DNA of 52,913 nt. It comes from Pseudomonas sp. BMS12. Its GTDB lineage: Bacteria; Pseudomonadota; Gammaproteobacteria; Pseudomonadales; Pseudomonadaceae. Of the stretch, positions 17,444-27,287 are shown one piece after another. The notes beneath the pieces are model-generated. The model was not told the origin of the DNA. It saw only the letters and a list, made by a program, of their open reading frames with translations, and made no database searches. Each line of letters starts with the position of its first letter. Position 1 is the first letter of the stretch. A program made the translations under genes and the position numbers. The stretch is from NCBI RefSeq assembly GCF_001592875.1, contig NZ_LSOF01000003.1, positions 1 to 52,913 of the forward strand. Direction: 5' to 3'.

Positions 17444-18337
17444 CTAATGCCGAGTTCCCGAGGGCGCCTCGCTGCCGCCACCGGCAAATAGCTGTGTCAC
17501 GTCGGCGGCATCGAAGTCATAACGCTGGTTGCAGAACTGACAATCGATCACCACCTTGCCACCGTGCTCGCCCAGCAGGACGTTGGCATCGGCCTCGCCC
17601 AGGCTGACCAGCGCCCTGGCCGAACGCTCCCGCGAGCAGCTGCAGCGGAAGCACAGTGGCTGCGGCTCGAACAGGCGCACGGCTTCCTGATGATAGAGGC
17701 GGTGCAGCACCGTCTCGTTGTCCAGGCCCAGCAGCTCTTCTGCACTCAGGGTATTGGCCAAGGTCAGCAGGTGCTCCCAGCTGGCAGCACGCTCGTCGGC
17801 ATCGGGCAGGCGATCCACCGGCAGCTGCTGCAGCAGCAGGCCGCGGGCGCGCTGGCCGTCGGCATGCAGCCAGAAGCGGGTGGCCAGTTGTTCCGAGGTG
17901 GCGAAGTAGGCCGACAGGCACTCGGCCAGGGTGTCGCCTTCCAGATCGACGATACCCTGGTAGCGCTGGCCCTGCTTGGGATCGACGGTCAGCGCCAGCA
18001 CGCCATCCGGCATCAGCTCGCGCAAACCGGCGTCGGCGGCGATCTGCTCGGCATGGTAGCGGGCGATACCGCGCACCTCGCGCTCGCTGGAGCACTCGAT
18101 CATCAGCAGCGGCACGGCACCGGACGAACGCACCTGCAGAATCAGCAGGCCGTCGAACTTCAAGGTGCCAACCAGCAGCGCCGCAGCCGCGAGTATCTCA
18201 CCCAGCAACTGCGCCACCGGCTGCGGATAGGGATGCTTGGCCAGCACATGCTGGTAGCTCTCGCCAAGACTGGCCAGCTCGCCGCGCACATCGGTGTCGT
18301 CGAACAGGAAACGCTGGGTGTGATCGGTATCGTGCAT
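17444..18337 (-). CDS. hslO: Redox-regulated chaperone Hsp33
   Basis: A 297-residue Hsp33 protein. The C-terminal redox switch has the four zinc cysteines, CSC (in [10 protein letters not shown]) and CQFC, which release zinc under oxidative stress and activate holdase function. The N-terminal core includes [17 protein letters not shown] and [12 protein letters not shown]. It precedes pckA on the same strand and is divergent from the LpxT-like gene. No strong Shine-Dalgarno is seen before ATG 18337. Confidence 0.96.
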   Translation of the reverse strand: MHDTDHTQRFLFDDTDVRGELASLGESYQHVLAKHPYPQPVAQLLGEILAAAALLVGTLKFDGLLILQVRSSGAVPLLMIECSSEREVRGIARYHAEQIAADAGLRELMPDGVLALTVDPKQGQRYQGIVDLEGDTLAECLSAYFATSEQLATRFWLHADGQRARGLLLQQLPVDRLPDADERAASWEHLLTLANTLSAEELLGLDNETVLHRLYHQEAVRLFEPQPLCFRCSCSRERSARALVSLGEADANVLLGEHGGKVVIDCQFCNQRYDFDAADVTQLFAGGGSEAPSGTRH

Positions 18338-18430
18338 TGGGCTGCCAGTTATCAGGTAGAGATGACAAGTCGATGACAGAGGCTTATAAAGCGCGCCTTT
18401 GTAAAGGACTATAAGAAGGAGGTGAATTTT

Positions 18431-19228
18431 ATGGACAAAGACCTACGTATCCAAGCTGCCTGGCGATGGCCGGCGTTGATCGGCCTCAACCTGCTGGGGC
18501 TGGCGCTGCTCGCCAGTTGGCAAATGCCCGCCACCCGCACGCTGTGGGACGCCGCCAATCTCTGGGTATTCCAGACCCTCAACGGCACGCTCAACCAGCA
18601 CCCGCTGTGGGACTGGCTGTGGGCGCTGACCAGCATCCGCCTGTGCGACATCCTGGTCGGGGCACTGATGCTGACCCTGCTGATTCACCCGCGCTGGGTG
18701 TTCCGCGCGCACGAGTTGCGCCCCGCCTTCCTGCACTTTCTCGCCATGCTTGCCGTGCTGCTCGTAGTGCGCGTGCTGTTCACCAAGTTCGCCATGGCAA
18801 TGGGTTGGCAGCACGCCAGCGCCTCAGCGCAGGTACCTGGCGCCATCCGCCTGAGTGAGTCGTTCCCAGGTCTGGAGCGAGTGTTCGAGCTCAAGGACCG
18901 CTCCAGCCGCAGCTTCCCCGGCGACCATGCCTCGGTGCTGCTGCTCTGGGGCCTGTTCATGGCCATGTTCGCACGCGGCTGGAAACTGGCCATGAGCATC
19001 GGCCTGGTGCTGTTCTTCATGCTGCCGCGTCTGGTCACCGGCGCCCACTGGCTGGTGGACGTAGCCGTTGGCGGCGTGTTCATCGCCCTGCTCAGTTTCG
19101 CCTGGGCCTACTGCACGCCGCTGGCCAGCTGGATCGCCAACGGCCTGGAGCGCCTGTGCCAGCCGCTGCTGCCACTGCTGCAGAAGCTGCCGGTCGTAGG
19201 TCGTCTGGGCGTGCTGCGCAGCCGCTGA
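18431..19228 (+). CDS. lpxT: LpxT-like lipid A phosphotransferase / PAP2 family
   Basis: A 265-residue membrane protein of the PAP2 phosphatase superfamily. The catalytic arrangement is K155-x4-R160, SFPGDH (161-166) and R200-x5-H206-x3-D210 in [12 protein letters not shown]. The details ([12 protein letters not shown], and an N-terminus of [15 protein letters not shown]) follow E. coli LpxT, which moves a phosphate from undecaprenyl pyrophosphate to lipid A at the periplasmic face. Several membrane helices are visible. ATG 18431 is chosen for its strong AAGGAGG. Substrate is inferred; a plain undecaprenyl-pyrophosphatase role remains possible. Its stop is one base from that of convergent hslR. 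Confidence 0.75.
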   Translation: MDKDLRIQAAWRWPALIGLNLLGLALLASWQMPATRTLWDAANLWVFQTLNGTLNQHPLWDWLWALTSIRLCDILVGALMLTLLIHPRWVFRAHELRPAFLHFLAMLAVLLVVRVLFTKFAMAMGWQHASASAQVPGAIRLSESFPGLERVFELKDRSSRSFPGDHASVLLLWGLFMAMFARGWKLAMSIGLVLFFMLPRLVTGAHWLVDVAVGGVFIALLSFAWAYCTPLASWIANGLERLCQPLLPLLQKLPVVGRLGVLRSR

Positions 19229-19229
19229 G

Positions 19230-19616
19230 TCAGTCACGCAGACCGAGCAACTGGCGCCGCTGCTTCTTGTTCGGCCGCCCCTCGGTCTGCACTCCCAGCG
19301 CCCCGGCCTTGCGCAGCGCCGCCACCTCTTCACGGCGAGCGATGCTGTCGGGCGTTTCCTCGTAGAGCAGCTGCGCCTCGGGCGCACCACGGCGCACCAT
19401 GGACAGCGCGCGCACTGTCACCGTGCGCTCCTCGAAGCCGGTGCGGATCACGTACTGGTCACCGATCTTCGGCTCCTTGCCCGGCTTGCAGCGCTCGCCG
19501 CGGCAGTGCACCTTGCCGCCCTCGATGGCCTCCTTGGCCAGGTTGCGGGTCTTGTAGAAGCGCGCGGCCCACAGCCACTTGTCCAGGCGTACCTTGTCGT
19601 CGTCTTTGCTGCTCAT
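19230..19616 (-). CDS. hslR: Heat shock protein 15 (S4-domain)
   Basis: A 128-residue RNA-binding protein. Its N-terminal S4 domain (VRLDKWLWAARFYKTRNLAKEAIEGGKV) binds 50S subunits carrying a stranded nascent peptidyl-tRNA, a recycling role known from E. coli Hsp15. The C-terminus is highly basic (GRPNKKQRRQ). The start MSSKDDDKV (19616) is chosen for AAGGAGG 5-6 bases upstream; the longer frame adds five residues across that site. It is divergent from rimB. Confidence 0.93.
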   Translation of the reverse strand: MSSKDDDKVRLDKWLWAARFYKTRNLAKEAIEGGKVHCRGERCKPGKEPKIGDQYVIRTGFEERTVTVRALSMVRRGAPEAQLLYEETPDSIARREEVAALRKAGALGVQTEGRPNKKQRRQLLGLRD

Positions 19617-19705
19617 GCATTCCTCCTTCACAGGTCTGAATCTTGCCTGATGCCGTTGTCACATGGCACAGCTAGAATCCTTCCAATTTTCCGGGAAAGC
19701 CTGCC

Positions 19706-20173
19706 TTGAAGACTTTCGACCAACTGTCGGTGATCGGCCTGCGCGAATGGATCAACCTGCCCGACCTGGGCATGGTCGGCTTGCGGGCGAAGATCGATAC
19801 CGGCGCCAGCACCTCCGCGCTGCATGCCAGCGACATCAGTCTGATCGAGCGCGATGGCGAGCGCTGGGTGCGTTTCACCGCTCATTTCGGCACCCTGGTG
19901 CAACGCCGCCATGTCTGCGAAGCGCCACTGGTGACGATGAAGACCATCAAGAGCTCCAACGGCCAGGCCCAGACCCGCTACGTGATCCGCACGCTGCTAT
20001 CCCTCGGCGACCGGCAGTGGCCGGTGGACTTCACCCTGGCCTGTCGCAAGACCATGCGCTACCGGGTGCTGCTCGGCGCCAAGGCGCTGATCGAAGGCCA
20101 ACTGGTGGTCAACCCGGCGCTGACCTACGTGCAAGACAAACCCCTGCTCACCTCACCCTCCGGTGCCCAATGA
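19706..20173 (+). CDS. rimB: RimB-type retropepsin-like protease
   Basis: A 155-residue protein of the ATP-dependent zinc protease/RimB family, a retropepsin fold with the active-site motif [13 protein letters not shown] (about 29-41). TTG 19706 is the start fitting the conserved beginning [14 protein letters not shown]; no in-frame ATG is available nearby. The stop overlaps rimK (ATGA). In P. fluorescens RimB modulates RimK, which adds glutamates to ribosomal protein S6. Proteolytic activity is inferred from the motif. Confidence 0.85.
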   Translation: MKTFDQLSVIGLREWINLPDLGMVGLRAKIDTGASTSALHASDISLIERDGERWVRFTAHFGTLVQRRHVCEAPLVTMKTIKSSNGQAQTRYVIRTLLSLGDRQWPVDFTLACRKTMRYRVLLGAKALIEGQLVVNPALTYVQDKPLLTSPSGAQ

Positions 20174-21075
20174 AGATCGCCATTCTGTCGCGCAACCCGC
20201 GTCTGTATTCGACCCGCCGCCTGCTGGAGGCCGGCCAGCAGCGCGGGCACGAGATGCAGGTGATCGACACCCTACGCGCCTACATGAACATCGCCAGCCA
20301 CAAACCGCAGATCCATTATCGCGGCCAGGCGCTGGAAGGCTTCGACGCGGTGATTCCACGCATCGGTGCCTCGGTCACCTTCTACGGCTGCGCGGTGCTG
20401 CGCCAGTTCGAGATGCAGGGCGTGTTCCCGCTCAACGAGTCGGTGGCCATCAGCCGCTCGCGCGACAAGCTGCGCTCGCTGCAACTGCTGTCGCGCAAGG
20501 GCATCGGCCTGCCGGTGACCGGCTTCGCCCACTCACCGGACGACATTCCCGACCTGATTCAGATGGTCAACGGCGCGCCGCTGGTGATCAAGGTGCTGGA
20601 AGGCACCCAGGGCATCGGCGTGGTGCTCTGCGAGACGGAAAAAGCCGCCGAATCGGTGATCGAGGCCTTCATGGGCCTGAAGCAGAACATCATGGTGCAG
20701 GAGTACATCAAGGAAGCCGGCGGCGCCGATATCCGCTGCTTCGTAGTCGGCGACAAGGTCATCGCGGCGATGAAGCGCCAGGCCAAGCCCGGCGAGTTCC
20801 GCTCCAACCTGCATCGCGGCGGCCAGGCCAGCCTGATCAAGATCACCCCGGAAGAACGCATGACCGCCATTCGCGCGGCCAAGGTCATGGGCCTGTCGGT
20901 GGCTGGTGTGGACATCCTGCGCTCCAACCATGGTCCACTGGTGATGGAAGTGAACTCCTCGCCCGGCCTGGAAGGCATCGAGACTACCACCGGCAAGGAC
21001 GTGGCCGGGATCATCATCCAGTACCTGGAAAAGAACGCCATGCCCCACCAGACCAGGACTCGCGGCCGCGGCTGA
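20170..21075 (+). CDS. rimK: Ribosomal protein S6 glutamate ligase RimK
   Basis: A 301-residue ATP-grasp ligase that adds glutamates to the C-terminus of ribosomal protein S6. The N-terminal domain starts [31 protein letters not shown] and [13 protein letters not shown] follow. The ATP-grasp core has [36 protein letters not shown] and the metal site [14 protein letters not shown]. Length is normal. It is coupled to rimB by a 4-base overlap and converges on the GGDEF-EAL gene. Confidence 0.95.
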   Translation: MKIAILSRNPRLYSTRRLLEAGQQRGHEMQVIDTLRAYMNIASHKPQIHYRGQALEGFDAVIPRIGASVTFYGCAVLRQFEMQGVFPLNESVAISRSRDKLRSLQLLSRKGIGLPVTGFAHSPDDIPDLIQMVNGAPLVIKVLEGTQGIGVVLCETEKAAESVIEAFMGLKQNIMVQEYIKEAGGADIRCFVVGDKVIAAMKRQAKPGEFRSNLHRGGQASLIKITPEERMTAIRAAKVMGLSVAGVDILRSNHGPLVMEVNSSPGLEGIETTTGKDVAGIIIQYLEKNAMPHQTRTRGRG

Positions 21076-21152
21076 ACGCCCGCCGTCCCGCGGCACAAGG
21101 CTCGTCACCCCAGCCCTGCGCCGCCAGCCGCACGCGCATTTGCCGTGCGCCA

Positions 21153-24100
21153 CTAACCGTGCGCCACCATCCACTCAAGAAACTCGCGCTCGCCCAGCGG
21201 CCGGCCGAAATGGTAGCCCTGGCCCAGGGCGCAGCCGTGCTGGCGCAGCCACTCCAGCTGGGCGTCGTTCTCGATACCTTCGGCGACGCATTCCAGGCCG
21301 AGGTTGCGGGCGATGACCAGGATGGTTTCCACCAGCATGCGCCCACTGTCCTCGCCCTCTAGATCGCTGATGAAGCTGCGATCGATCTTCAGCCGATCCA
21401 GCGGCAGGCGCTTGAGGTAGGTCAGCGAGGAATAGCCGGTACCGAAGTCGTCGATGGCGAAGCGCACGCCCAGGTTCTTGAGCGCGTGCATGGTGGCGAT
21501 GCAGTGCTCGACATCCTCCAGCAGCACGCCCTCGGTGATCTCCAGCTCCAGGCCAGAGGCCGGCAGGCCGTGCTGCTCCAGGCAGGCGCACACACGTTCG
21601 GCACAGTCGGCCCGGCGCAGTTCGCGCGGGCTGAGGTTGACTGCCAGCACCAGCTGCGGCCAGCGCCGCTGCCAGTCGCCGAGATAGGCGCAGGCACGCT
21701 GCAGCACCCAGTCGCCGATCTCCTGGATCAGCCCGGTCTCCTCGGCCAGCGGAATGAACTGGCTCGGCGGGATCTCGCCACGTTCCGGGTGGCTCCAGCG
21801 CAGCAACACCTCGGCGCCGGCGACCTGTCCGCTGTCCAGCACCAGCTGTGGCTGGAACATCAGCGACAGCTGGCCGCGGGCGATGGCCTGGCGCAGCTCG
21901 CTCTGCAATTGCAGGCGCTGGTCGATCACCGCCTGCATCTCGGCGGCGAAGAAGTGCAGGGCATTGCGCCCGGAGTTCTTGGCCCGGTACATGGCGGTAT
22001 CCGACTGTTTGAGCGCGTCGGCGGCATCCTGATTGGCCAGTGGATGCAGGGTGATGCCGATGCTGGCCGTCACCGCCAGATCGTGACCGGCCACCTGAAA
22101 GCTGCCCTGCAGGCCGTCCAGCAGCTTCTCGCCGACTTCGGCCGCCAGCTCGGCCGCCAGCGCCTGGTGGTCCGCCAGGGTTTCCAGCAGCACCACGAAC
22201 TCGTCGCCGCCAAGCCTGGCCAGAGTGTCCTCGGCGCGCAGACAACGGCCCAGCCGTGTGGTGACCTCGCGCAGCAGGGCATCGCCAACCGGGTGGCCGA
22301 GGCTGTCGTTGACCGTCTTGAAGTGGTCCAGGTCGATGAACAGCAGCGCCCCGAAGGTACCTTCACGGCGCTCGCGGGCCATGGCCTGCTGCAGGCGGTC
22401 CTGAAGCAGGCGGCGATTGGGCAGGCCGGTCAGCTCGTCGCTGTAGGCCAGCCGTTCGATCTCGCGCTGGTAGCGCTGGCGCTCGGAAATATCGGTGATG
22501 CTGGCGCGGATCAGCAGCGGTTCGCCCGGCATGCGCACCAGGCGCACTTCGCAGGGCAGCACGCGGCCGGCCAGGTCCCGGTGCAACCACTCGAAGACCG
22601 GCGTTTCGCCGGCGATGGCCGCCTGAACCTGGCGCCGGCCGAGTTCCTCCGAGGCGGAGCCATCCGCCTGGCGCGCCGGGCTGAGCTCGGCGGGTTTGCG
22701 CCCGAGCAGTTCGTCCCGGCTGCAACGGAACAGACGCAGGGCATTGGCATTGGCGTCGAGCACGCCGCCATCCGGGCTGTACAGCAGGATGGCCTCGGGG
22801 GCGTGTTCGACCAGGGTGCGGTAACGCGCCTCGGCCTCATGCCGGGCGGTGATGTCCTCGACCAAGCTCAGACAGGCTTCCAGCTGTCCCTCCGGGCCGC
22901 GCACCGCACGCAGGCTCAGGCGGGTGTGGACCGCGCTGCCGTCCTTGCGCAGAAAGCGCTTCTCCAGCTCATAGTCGTCGCATTCGCCAGCGTGCATGGC
23001 GGCGAACAGCCGCTCCTCGCCAGCCAGGTCGTCGGCATGGGTGATGTCCGACCAATGCCCGGCCAGCAGCTCCTCGCGATTGCGCCCGAGGATCTGACAC
23101 AGCTTGAAGTTCACCTCCAGCCACTGGCGCTGCGGGCCGATCATGGCCATGCCGATCAACGGGGCTTCGAAGAACAGCCGCAACCACTCGTCACGCTCGC
23201 GCAGCTGGCGCTCGGCGCGCTTGCGTTCACCGATGTCCTGGATCGCCCCGTACAACCGCACAACCTGCTCGCCATCGCGCTCGGCGAAACCCTTCAGGCG
23301 CACCCAGCGCGCCGTGCCGCGGGCGCCGAGCAGGCGCACTTCGAGATCGAACGGCTCACCGCTCGCCTGCACCCGCTCCAGAGCCTCGCTCATCAGCTTC
23401 TGGCTGGGGGCATCGTAGCGATCCAGCGAGCCCTGCATATCCGGCGCACCGCCGGCCGGATCCAGCTCATTGAGGCGAAAGCAGCCATCGGTCCAGTACA
23501 TGCGCTGGGTCGCCAGATCCAGCACCCAGCCACCGATATCGGCCACCGCCTCGGTCTGGCTCAGCAGATGGGTCTGGCGCAGCAGTTCCTCGCGGCGTTG
23601 CGCCAGTTCGGCGGCGATACGTTCGCGCTCGCTGACATCGTGATTGAGCGCCACTACATGGCTGACCTGGCCGTACTCGTCGAGCAAGGGCGCCACCGTC
23701 ACCTCGTTCCAGAAGCACTGGCCATTCTTGCGATAGTTGCGCAGCACTTCCTGGTGCACCACGCCGCTGCGAATGGCATGGCGTACCCGCAACAGGCCGC
23801 TCTGCGATTCGTCCTGCTCGATCAGCAGGCGGCTGGACGCGCCGATGATCTCCTTGCGCGTATAACCGCTGATGCGCTCCAGCGCCGGGTTGCAGTAGAT
23901 GAAGGGCACCCCGGGCTGGCGCAGATCGGAAATCGACACCCCCAGGGGACAGGCCTGCAGCGCCAGGTTGGCCAGCGCCAGTTCCTTCTGCAGGTCGCTG
24001 CCGCGCTGGCGGATATCGTGCAGATCACTCAGGGCGCGCCCGATCAGCAGCGCGGCGATCACCAGCAACAGGAGGGACAGATAAGTTTCGGCGCCATGCT

Positions 24101-24896
24101 CGGCCTGCCAGGCAAACGGCAGGTACAAAGGCAACAGCAGCGCCGCCAGCACGGTCGAAACCACGCCCAGCAAGGCACCGACAAAACCCCGCAACAGGGC
24201 CAGGCCCGCCAGCACGCCGGCCACCACGGGCAACAGCAACAGCAGCGGCAGCAGATGGAAGGCCAGTGGCAGCACGACGAGCACCGACAGCACCAACCAC
24301 CAGGGCAGCTGCAGCGCGATAGGCGGCTCGTCTCGGCTGCGCCGGGCCGGCAGTGCCCAGTTGCGCCGGCGCAGCCAGGGCGTCAGCCAGGCCAGCAGCG
24401 GCAGGCTCAGGGCCAGGGCGGACAGACTGTCGAGCAGCCACAGGTTGAGCAGGGCCTGCGCCAGGCCATCGATGCGCTGCTGCCCGGCCAGCAGCAGGCT
24501 GCCTTGCACACCCAGCGCCAGCAGCAAGGCCGGCCCGAGGATGCCCAGCAGGATCAGACGCCAGAGGTTGCGCACATTGGGCAGGGCCACATCGCCCCGA
24601 TTACCCAGCGCCAGCCAGGCCAGCAGCACGGCCAGGGTCTCCGGCAGTGCGTGCAGCGGCGCCAGGCGCCAGTCCAGCCCCCACAGCGGAGCACTCAGCA
24701 CAGCATTGAGATAGAGCGCCGGCAGCACCCGCGGCCCCCACCAGAGCACGCAGCACAGGCCCAGGGCGAACGGCAGGTAGCAGAGCGCGGCACCGCTGGC
24801 GAACTGGGTCGACAGGGATATCCAGGTTCCCAGGTGCAGCAGCGGCAACGGTAGCCACCAGCTCCACCTCGGCAGTCGGTCGGACTCTGCAACCAT
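21153..24896 (-). CDS. MASE1-PAS-GGDEF-EAL cyclic-di-GMP enzyme
   Basis: A 1247-residue membrane sensor. Residues about 10-290 form a hydrophobic MASE1-like region with many helices. About four PAS/PAC units span 305-815 (seen by their NPALERISGYTRKEIIG and DVSERERIA-type boundaries). A GGDEF domain follows with the intact motif at 896-900 and an RAED inhibitory site five residues before it. The EAL domain has EVL (1029-1031), NLSPREL, LEITEG, DDFGTGYSSL, KIDRSFI and AEGIE, so phosphodiesterase activity is plausible. Both activities may be present; the net direction is unknown. GAGG lies 6 bases before ATG. It converges on rimK. Confidence 0.9.
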   Translation of the reverse strand: MVAESDRLPRWSWWLPLPLLHLGTWISLSTQFASGAALCYLPFALGLCCVLWWGPRVLPALYLNAVLSAPLWGLDWRLAPLHALPETLAVLLAWLALGNRGDVALPNVRNLWRLILLGILGPALLLALGVQGSLLLAGQQRIDGLAQALLNLWLLDSLSALALSLPLLAWLTPWLRRRNWALPARRSRDEPPIALQLPWWLVLSVLVVLPLAFHLLPLLLLLPVVAGVLAGLALLRGFVGALLGVVSTVLAALLLPLYLPFAWQAEHGAETYLSLLLLVIAALLIGRALSDLHDIRQRGSDLQKELALANLALQACPLGVSISDLRQPGVPFIYCNPALERISGYTRKEIIGASSRLLIEQDESQSGLLRVRHAIRSGVVHQEVLRNYRKNGQCFWNEVTVAPLLDEYGQVSHVVALNHDVSERERIAAELAQRREELLRQTHLLSQTEAVADIGGWVLDLATQRMYWTDGCFRLNELDPAGGAPDMQGSLDRYDAPSQKLMSEALERVQASGEPFDLEVRLLGARGTARWVRLKGFAERDGEQVVRLYGAIQDIGERKRAERQLRERDEWLRLFFEAPLIGMAMIGPQRQWLEVNFKLCQILGRNREELLAGHWSDITHADDLAGEERLFAAMHAGECDDYELEKRFLRKDGSAVHTRLSLRAVRGPEGQLEACLSLVEDITARHEAEARYRTLVEHAPEAILLYSPDGGVLDANANALRLFRCSRDELLGRKPAELSPARQADGSASEELGRRQVQAAIAGETPVFEWLHRDLAGRVLPCEVRLVRMPGEPLLIRASITDISERQRYQREIERLAYSDELTGLPNRRLLQDRLQQAMARERREGTFGALLFIDLDHFKTVNDSLGHPVGDALLREVTTRLGRCLRAEDTLARLGGDEFVVLLETLADHQALAAELAAEVGEKLLDGLQGSFQVAGHDLAVTASIGITLHPLANQDAADALKQSDTAMYRAKNSGRNALHFFAAEMQAVIDQRLQLQSELRQAIARGQLSLMFQPQLVLDSGQVAGAEVLLRWSHPERGEIPPSQFIPLAEETGLIQEIGDWVLQRACAYLGDWQRRWPQLVLAVNLSPRELRRADCAERVCACLEQHGLPASGLELEITEGVLLEDVEHCIATMHALKNLGVRFAIDDFGTGYSSLTYLKRLPLDRLKIDRSFISDLEGEDSGRMLVETILVIARNLGLECVAEGIENDAQLEWLRQHGCALGQGYHFGRPLGEREFLEWMVAHG

Positions 24897-24950
24897 GCTG
24901 ACCTCGTGCTGATCACCTGAGCAGCATAGATCAGCGCCGCCAGGCGCGGC

Positions 24951-26264
24951 TCAGCAGGCGTGACGCGGCAGCAGCAGTCCCAACGGCAGGCAGATACGTG
25001 CCTCCAGCCCGCCACCGGAGCGGTTGCGCAGTTCCACGCTGCCGCCGTGCAGGGCGGCGATACGCTTGACGATGGCCAGACCCAGCCCGGTGCCTTTGCC
25101 GCCACGGGCACGGTCGCCGCGGATGAAGGGATTGAAGATCTCGTCCATTTCCTCCGGGGCGATACCCGGACCACGATCAAGCACGCTGAGCACCACGTAG
25201 GGCGCGCTCTCGTCGCCGGCGATATTGGTCACCACCTCGACGTTCTGCCCGCCGTAGCGCAGGGCGTTATCGAGCAAATTGACCAGCAGGCGCTTGAGCG
25301 ACACCCGGCGCAGCGGAAAGGCCGGCACCTGTTCGAGCCACATCCGCACCCGCTCTTCCTGCTGGTTGTAGGGGGCCACCGTTTCGCGCACCAGCTCGTC
25401 GAGCAGGGTCGGCTCGGGCTGTTCGTCGCGGCCGTCGCGGATGAAGGCGAGGAACTGATCGAGGATGGTGTCCATGTGCTCGATGTCGCGAACCATGTCC
25501 TCGCTCATCTCGGCATCGCCGCCGAGCATCTCCAGCGACAGGCGCAGGCGAGTCAGCGGCGTGCGCAGGTCGTGCGACACCCCGGCCAGCATCAGCTCGC
25601 GCTCACGGGCGGCCTGTTCGACGTCCTCGGCCATCTGGTTGAAGGCACGGTATACCTCGGTCATCTCGCTCGGCGTATCGCTGACCGGCAGGCGCACGCT
25701 GCGCCCCTGGCCAAACTGGCGGGCAGCGAACACCAGACGCTTGAGCGGAGCGCTGAGCTGGCGCACGAAGATCCAGGCCGCCGCGGTGGACAACAGGCCG
25801 ATGCCGAGGAACCAGCCGAGTACGCTCCAGATCCGCTGCCCGCGCAGCGGGTAAGGGTAGAGCGGCACCTTGAGCCAGTCCTCGCCCAGGCTCGGGGCAT
25901 GTACCCAGAGCGCCGGTGGGCTCTGCACGCGCACCCGTACCTCGGTGTCCGGGCCCAGCTCGGCCTGCATCTGACGCTGGAAGATTTCCGAATAGGGCCA
26001 GTGCTGCTCGGTGGCCGGCACCTGCTCGCGCGGCACGCGGGTCAGGGTCGCCGCCTCGGCGATATGCGCGCGATCCTCGGGATCGGCCGCCCAGTAGGCG
26101 CGCAGGGTCAAGGCCGCGCCGTGGCTATATTGCCGGTCGACCAGCATGTCCTCGTTCATCATCAGGTAGACCAGGGTCAGTGCCTTGGAGAACAACACGA
26201 CCACCAGCACCAGCCAGAGAGTGCGAGCGAAGAAGCTTTGCGGGAACCAGAGCGGGGTTTTCAT
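24951..26264 (-). CDS. envZ: Sensor histidine kinase EnvZ (AmgS-like)
   Basis: A 437-residue inner-membrane kinase. There are helices at about 13-35 and 145-167 around a periplasmic sensor, then HAMP (about 168-220), the H-box with H231 in AGVSHDLRTPLTRLRL, N-box LLVNLLDNALRYGG, G1 DRGPGIAPEE and G2 GKGTGLGLAIVKR. It phosphorylates the upstream-encoded OmpR. In P. aeruginosa the orthologous pair, from memory, is AmgRS, which protects against aminoglycoside-induced envelope stress. It is separated from ompR by 117 bases containing a REPIN, which is unusual for such a pair. Confidence 0.95.
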   Translation of the reverse strand: MKTPLWFPQSFFARTLWLVLVVVLFSKALTLVYLMMNEDMLVDRQYSHGAALTLRAYWAADPEDRAHIAEAATLTRVPREQVPATEQHWPYSEIFQRQMQAELGPDTEVRVRVQSPPALWVHAPSLGEDWLKVPLYPYPLRGQRIWSVLGWFLGIGLLSTAAAWIFVRQLSAPLKRLVFAARQFGQGRSVRLPVSDTPSEMTEVYRAFNQMAEDVEQAARERELMLAGVSHDLRTPLTRLRLSLEMLGGDAEMSEDMVRDIEHMDTILDQFLAFIRDGRDEQPEPTLLDELVRETVAPYNQQEERVRMWLEQVPAFPLRRVSLKRLLVNLLDNALRYGGQNVEVVTNIAGDESAPYVVLSVLDRGPGIAPEEMDEIFNPFIRGDRARGGKGTGLGLAIVKRIAALHGGSVELRNRSGGGLEARICLPLGLLLPRHAC

Positions 26265-26280
26265 CAGGGCTTAGAAATTC

Positions 26281-26379
26281 CGTAGGAGCGAGCTCTGCTC
26301 GCGAACCGGGCGGTGCACAATGCCTCGCGAGCAGATGACGCAGCGCCCCTCGCTCCTGCCCGCGGCAGATCCTGTGGAT
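26281..26379. repeat. REP pair (REPIN-like) between ompR and envZ
   Basis: The left arm, GTAGGAGCGAGCTCTGCTCGCGAA (26282-26305 region), is a canonical Pseudomonas REP. The right arm (26323-26359 region) is the inverted copy but with extra bases in its loop: CTCGCGAGCAG, then about 14 bases, then CGCTCCTGCC. The pair lies inside the ompR-envZ operon, where its RNA hairpins could affect envZ expression or stability. Confidence 0.75.
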
Positions 26380-26381
26380 CG

Positions 26382-27113
26382 TTACTTGTTGCCATCCGGC
26401 ACGAAGACATAGCCCACGCCCCAGACCGTCTGGATATAGCGCGGCTTGGACGGGTCCGGCTCGATCAGGCGGCGCAGGCGACTGATCTGCACGTCGATGG
26501 AGCGCTCCAGGGCGTCCCACTCGCGGCCACGCGCCAGGTTCATCAACTTGTCCCGGGTCAGTGGCTCGCGGGCGTGCTGCACCAGCGCCTTGAGCACGGC
26601 AAACTCGCCGGTGGTGAGCATATGCAGCTCTTCACCCTTGCGCAGCTCGCGGGTGGCCAGGGACAGCTGGTAGTCACCGAAACTGACGGTTTCGTCCTCG
26701 CTGGCCGGGGCGCCCGGTACCACCGGCGCCTGGCGACGCAGCACGGCCTTGATCCGCGCCAGCAGTTCGCGCGGGTTGAACGGTTTGGCCAGGTAGTCGT
26801 CGGCGCCGCCCTCCAGGCCCTGGATGCGGCTGGCCTCGTCGCCCTTGGCGGTGAGCATGATGATTGGCATCTGGTTGTTCGCCTCACGCAGGCGACGGCA
26901 GGCGGACAGGCCGTCCTCGCCCGGCAGCATCAGATCCAGCACCAGCAGCTGGAACAGCTCGCGAGCCAGCAGGCGGTCCATCTGCTCGACGTTCTCCACG
27001 GCGCGCACACGGTAGCCCTGCTCGCTGAGGAAACGCTCCAGCAGGCGGCGCAGGCCGGGGTCGTCATCGACGATCAGAATCTTTTCGCCTTCCGGCGCAA
27101 CGGCAGTGCTCAT
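26382..27113 (-). CDS. ompR: Response regulator OmpR (AmgR-like)
   Basis: A 243-residue two-domain regulator. The receiver has the acidic cluster VDDD (about 15-18), phosphoacceptor D60 in LLVLDLMLPGEDG, T88 in MLTAKGD and K110 in YLAKPFNPREL. The C-terminal winged helix (about 140-240) ends YIQTVWGVGYVFVPDG. It is transcribed before envZ; GGGGAG lies 6 bases from the ATG. The 174 bases upstream are shared with the divergent tex gene. Confidence 0.97.
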   Translation of the reverse strand: MSTAVAPEGEKILIVDDDPGLRRLLERFLSEQGYRVRAVENVEQMDRLLARELFQLLVLDLMLPGEDGLSACRRLREANNQMPIIMLTAKGDEASRIQGLEGGADDYLAKPFNPRELLARIKAVLRRQAPVVPGAPASEDETVSFGDYQLSLATRELRKGEELHMLTTGEFAVLKALVQHAREPLTRDKLMNLARGREWDALERSIDVQISRLRRLIEPDPSKPRYIQTVWGVGYVFVPDGNK

Positions 27114-27228
27114 GCAATCTCCCCTTAAACAGTGGCGGCATTATGGCCGAAGGCCGCGTCTCACCGTGTCAGCCATTGTTAGCAGATTTTTCCCGATGGA
27201 GTTCCCGCCGACGGCGGAATGCGGTGTT

Positions 27229-27234
27229 TATAAT
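27229..27234 (+). promoter_or_regulatory. tex: Probable -10 element of the tex promoter
   Basis: TATAAT is an exact sigma-70 -10 hexamer, 54 bases before the tex ATG. A matching -35 at optimal spacing is not evident, and no activator site is recognised. Confidence 0.5.
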
Positions 27235-27287
27235 GCGGCGCTTTCGCGTCGGCCACGCCGGCTCCCGTTTCGCTGCAGGTAGTTTTC

